The notes beneath the pieces are model-generated. The model had not been told where the DNA came from, ran no database searches, and saw only the letters and a list, made by a program, of their open reading frames with translations. The translations under genes were made by a program, and so were the position numbers. From Comamonadaceae bacterium (lineage in GTDB: Bacteria > Pseudomonadota > Gammaproteobacteria > Burkholderiales > Burkholderiaceae_C), in NCBI GenBank assembly GCA_013298415.1, contig JAAFHN010000118.1, positions 1 through 7,379 of the forward strand: a stretch of DNA of 7,379 bases. Reading direction: 5' to 3'. Below are positions 5,385-7,379 of the stretch, in pieces; the stretch's first letter is position 1, and each line of letters opens with the position of its first letter.

Positions 5385-6479
5385 TCAAAGGTGTGAATCA
5401 AAAAACGCCGCCATCTTGCCCCAAAGCACCGGCAGCTCTCGCGCGCGGTCAAATCCCGGCGGGTCTTGCATGATGGACGAGATGGACGCAGCCAAGTCCG
5501 CAGGCCAGGGCGAGAGCGTGGAGGCATGCCCGCCCTGCGGCCAGTCTGCGAGCACGGTGCAGCCGCCCGTGGGCTCGCACGCGGCACGGATGCGGCCTGA
5601 GTGAAATTTCGGGATCAACCAGGCATCTTGCTGCGCCGCCACCAGCGCAAGCGGCACGCGCGGCTTGGCCAGCGAGGCGGCATCAAAGGGAGCAGCCATC
5701 GGCACGGCCGCGATCACGGCTTTGATGCGCGGATCATTGTGCGAAAGCGGCGTGGCATCGGTGAACCGAACCACATGCACTGCCCGCGCCACCATGATCT
5801 TCACGGTGTCCAGCCAATTGCCGCGCAGTTGGGTGATGAGGCCCACACAGGTGTAGAAATCCTCTTCGATGTGCTCGCGGCAATGCTGGCCAAAGCGTGC
5901 GGCGCTCCACACCCCGCCCGCATGCACAAGCGCTGTGAGACCGCCTGCTGACATGCCGTAGAGCCCCACGCCCTGCACGTTCAAGCGCGTTCGCCACACC
6001 GGGTGCGCAGCCAGCGCATCCAGCGTGGCCGAAATCTCAGGGGGCCGGGCCTCCCACGAGGCGGGCCCCACCCGAGACATGTCTCGGCTGTTGTCGCCAG
6101 CGTGCTGGGGCAAGGCCACCACGTAACCACGCTGCACCAGCACGCGAGCCAAATCCACGAAGGTATGGGCATCGCCGCCCGAGCCGTGAGAAATCACAAT
6201 CAGTTTGCGCGGGCTGGCCTCAAGAAGACTTCCAGGGCCTCGCTCGCCCTGAGCAAACACGCCAGCACGAGCCACGCTGTAAGTGAATGGCCCCCGCGTG
6301 ACGGTCGCCTCCGCGCTGCTGCTCGGGTACATCAGCGTGATGCGAGCTGGTGCGGGAGAAGGCAGCTCCAGCATCTCCACGCCCAGATTGATCTGCGCCG
6401 CTGCGCCTTGAGCCAAGGCGACTCGGCAAGACCCCAGCAAAGCCATTGCCGCAAGACACCGAAGAGTCCATTTCCGCAT
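5385..6479 (-). CDS. exported alpha/beta hydrolase, PAF-acetylhydrolase / COG4188-like
   Basis: The 364-residue product has a signal peptide (about 1-23, ending VALA before Gln24). LGSC at 15-18 also resembles a lipobox, so a lipoprotein cannot be excluded. The alpha/beta-hydrolase fold shows the oxyanion segment ISHGSGGD (96-103), the nucleophile Ser177 in GMSAGG, the probable acid Asp285 (AAQQDAW) and His318 (GGHAST). This resembles proteins annotated as predicted dienelactone hydrolases (COG4188) or PAF-acetylhydrolase-like enzymes; the substrate is unknown, and an ester or lipid in the envelope is inferred. Cysteine pairs 200/211 and 301/307 could form disulfides after export. I chose ATG 6479 because GGAG lies six bases upstream; ATG 6491 would add four residues and has no ribosome site. 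It is first in an apparent operon with the kinase and LytTR regulator. Confidence 0.88.
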   Translation of the reverse strand: MRKWTLRCLAAMALLGSCRVALAQGAAAQINLGVEMLELPSPAPARITLMYPSSSAEATVTRGPFTYSVARAGVFAQGERGPGSLLEASPRKLIVISHGSGGDAHTFVDLARVLVQRGYVVALPQHAGDNSRDMSRVGPASWEARPPEISATLDALAAHPVWRTRLNVQGVGLYGMSAGGLTALVHAGGVWSAARFGQHCREHIEEDFYTCVGLITQLRGNWLDTVKIMVARAVHVVRFTDATPLSHNDPRIKAVIAAVPMAAPFDAASLAKPRVPLALVAAQQDAWLIPKFHSGRIRAACEPTGGCTVLADWPQGGHASTLSPWPADLAASISSIMQDPPGFDRARELPVLWGKMAAFFDSHL

Positions 6480-6628
6480 ACTCAACTCCATTTTGTGAAA
6501 ACGGAGCTGGATGCTGCCGAGTCGGACCGATCAATGCGAGGCCTCACTGCGCGAAACGCCGCGTCAGCCGCGCGAAGTGCAGCTCAGCAGCATCCAAAGC
6601 TTCGCGCTACAGACCAGTACAACAGCCC
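6480..6628 (-). promoter_or_regulatory. xerD-hydrolase gap with interlaced inverted repeats
   Basis: This gap must hold the xerD transcript end and any promoter of the hydrolase-kinase-regulator operon. GGATGCTGC at 6509-6517 pairs exactly with GCAGCATCC at 6587-6595. GCGCGAAG at 6570-6577 pairs exactly with CTTCGCGC at 6600-6607, and the second arm of the first pair lies in the loop of the second. A further direct copy of GCGCGAA is at 6549-6555. No T-run follows, so I do not call a terminator, and no clear -35/-10 pair is visible. GGAG just upstream of 6479 is the ribosome site of the hydrolase. Confidence 0.4.
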
Positions 6629-7379
6629 TTAGCCCCTCGGGTGGTGCTGCGCGTGAATGGCTTTCAGGCGCTCTCGTGCCACGTGGGTGTAGATGGTGGT
6701 GGTGGAGATGTCGGCATGGCCGAGCAACATTTGCACGGCGCGCAGGTCTGCGCCGTGGTTGAGCAAGTGCGTGGCGAATGCGTGGCGCAGCACGTGGGGG
6801 GAGATGGGCACGTGGATGTCAGCCACCGCAGCGTGGCGCTTGATGATGTGCCAAAACGTTTGGCGGGTCATGCCAGAGCCGCGTTCGGTCACGAAAAGTG
6901 CTTCGGTCTGTTGGCTGCTCAGGATGTCGCCGCGCGCTTCTTTCAAATACCGATCCAGCCACTGCGCAGCGATTTGGCCAAAGGGCACCATGCGTTCTTT
7001 GGCGCCTTTGCCGAAGGTGCGCAGGGCGTGCAGGCGCAAGTCCACGTTCAGGGTTTTCAGGCCCACCAGCTCGCTCACGCGAAGGCCCGCCGCATACATC
7101 AGCTCGATCATGGCGCGATCGCGCAGACCCAGCGGCGTGGCCACATCGGGCGCAGCCAGCAGGGCTTCTACTTGCGCTTCAGAGAGCGTTTTCACATTGC
7201 GCGCCAGGGCTTTGGGCGCAGCGATTTTGAGCGTGGGGTCGGCCAGTACCAGGCGCTCGCGCACGGCCCACTGGTAGAAGCGGCGAAAAACCGTTAAGCG
7301 GCGGGCGGCGCTTGTGTTTTTGCCGTCTTGCCGGGCAGCCATGTAGCCGCTCAAATCGGCTTCAGTGGCATCGAGCAGG
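6629..7379 (-). CDS. xerD: site-specific tyrosine recombinase XerD (5' part outside the window)
   Basis: The frame runs off the right edge, so roughly the first 50 residues of an expected ~300 are missing; the visible part starts with LLDATEAD. It covers the end of the SAM-like core-binding domain and the whole catalytic domain. Counting from the codon at 7354 as residue 1, all six active-site residues are present with E. coli XerD spacing: Arg92 (GLRVSEL), Lys116 (FGKGAKERMVP), His187 and Arg190 (HVLRH), His213 (LLGHADIS) and the nucleophile Tyr222 (TIYTHV). The C-terminus HAQHHPRG is typical of XerD rather than XerC. With XerC and FtsK it resolves chromosome dimers at dif. The TTG at 7354 is not a start, because the frame continues upstream. 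The stop is TAA at 6629-6631. It is probably an ordinary core gene, unrelated in function to its neighbours. Confidence 0.95.
   Translation of the reverse strand, partial: LLDATEADLSGYMAARQDGKNTSAARRLTVFRRFYQWAVRERLVLADPTLKIAAPKALARNVKTLSEAQVEALLAAPDVATPLGLRDRAMIELMYAAGLRVSELVGLKTLNVDLRLHALRTFGKGAKERMVPFGQIAAQWLDRYLKEARGDILSSQQTEALFVTERGSGMTRQTFWHIIKRHAAVADIHVPISPHVLRHAFATHLLNHGADLRAVQMLLGHADISTTTIYTHVARERLKAIHAQHHPRG

Noticed and set aside
6446..7297. Long + strand open frame of 283 codons across xerD
   Set aside because: It lies antisense to a complete XerD catalytic domain and has no recognisable domain; it is a GC-rich shadow frame.
1..7379. CRISPR array, tRNA, rRNA or intact insertion sequence
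   Set aside because: I saw no regularly spaced repeats, no tRNA-like cloverleaf and no transposase. XerD is a housekeeping-type recombinase rather than a phage integrase, judging by its C-terminus and active-site spacing.

Overview
The window looks like a chromosomal segment of a Gram-negative proteobacterium, most likely a betaproteobacterium of the Burkholderiales/Comamonadaceae type. This rests on the XerD C-terminus, the GC-rich codon use of the right-hand genes, and the pairing of a LytS-type kinase with a LytTR regulator. The assignment comes from gene style only, not from a database match.

Left part (1-2727, + strand). About 300 bases carry no convincing gene: a weak 3' reading frame at the edge, a perfect small hairpin, then a palindrome and a second hairpin before the first gene. 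Three genes of unknown function follow, each overlapping the next by ATGA. They encode an exported short-repeat protein resembling 5-fold beta-flower proteins, an exported 388-residue protein with a single cysteine pair, and a one-helix membrane protein resembling DUF3592. This block is visibly more AT-rich than the rest of the window. A cysteine-rich, probably zinc-binding small protein follows a few bases later. The block is the best candidate here for an undescribed cell-envelope system.

Middle (2728-3448, + strand). A gap with two tandem hairpins leads into a NarL/FixJ-type response regulator with no kinase of its own beside it.

Right part (3518-7379, - strand). Transcribed leftward are xerD (cut by the window edge), a 148-base gap with interlaced inverted repeats, an exported alpha/beta hydrolase, a four-helix LytS-type histidine kinase and a LytTR response regulator. 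The last three are separated by only 9 bases and 1 base, so they probably form one operon in which a membrane sensor and its regulator are made with an envelope hydrolase. The LytTR gene and the NarL-type gene converge with 69 bases between their stops, so three signalling proteins sit next to each other.
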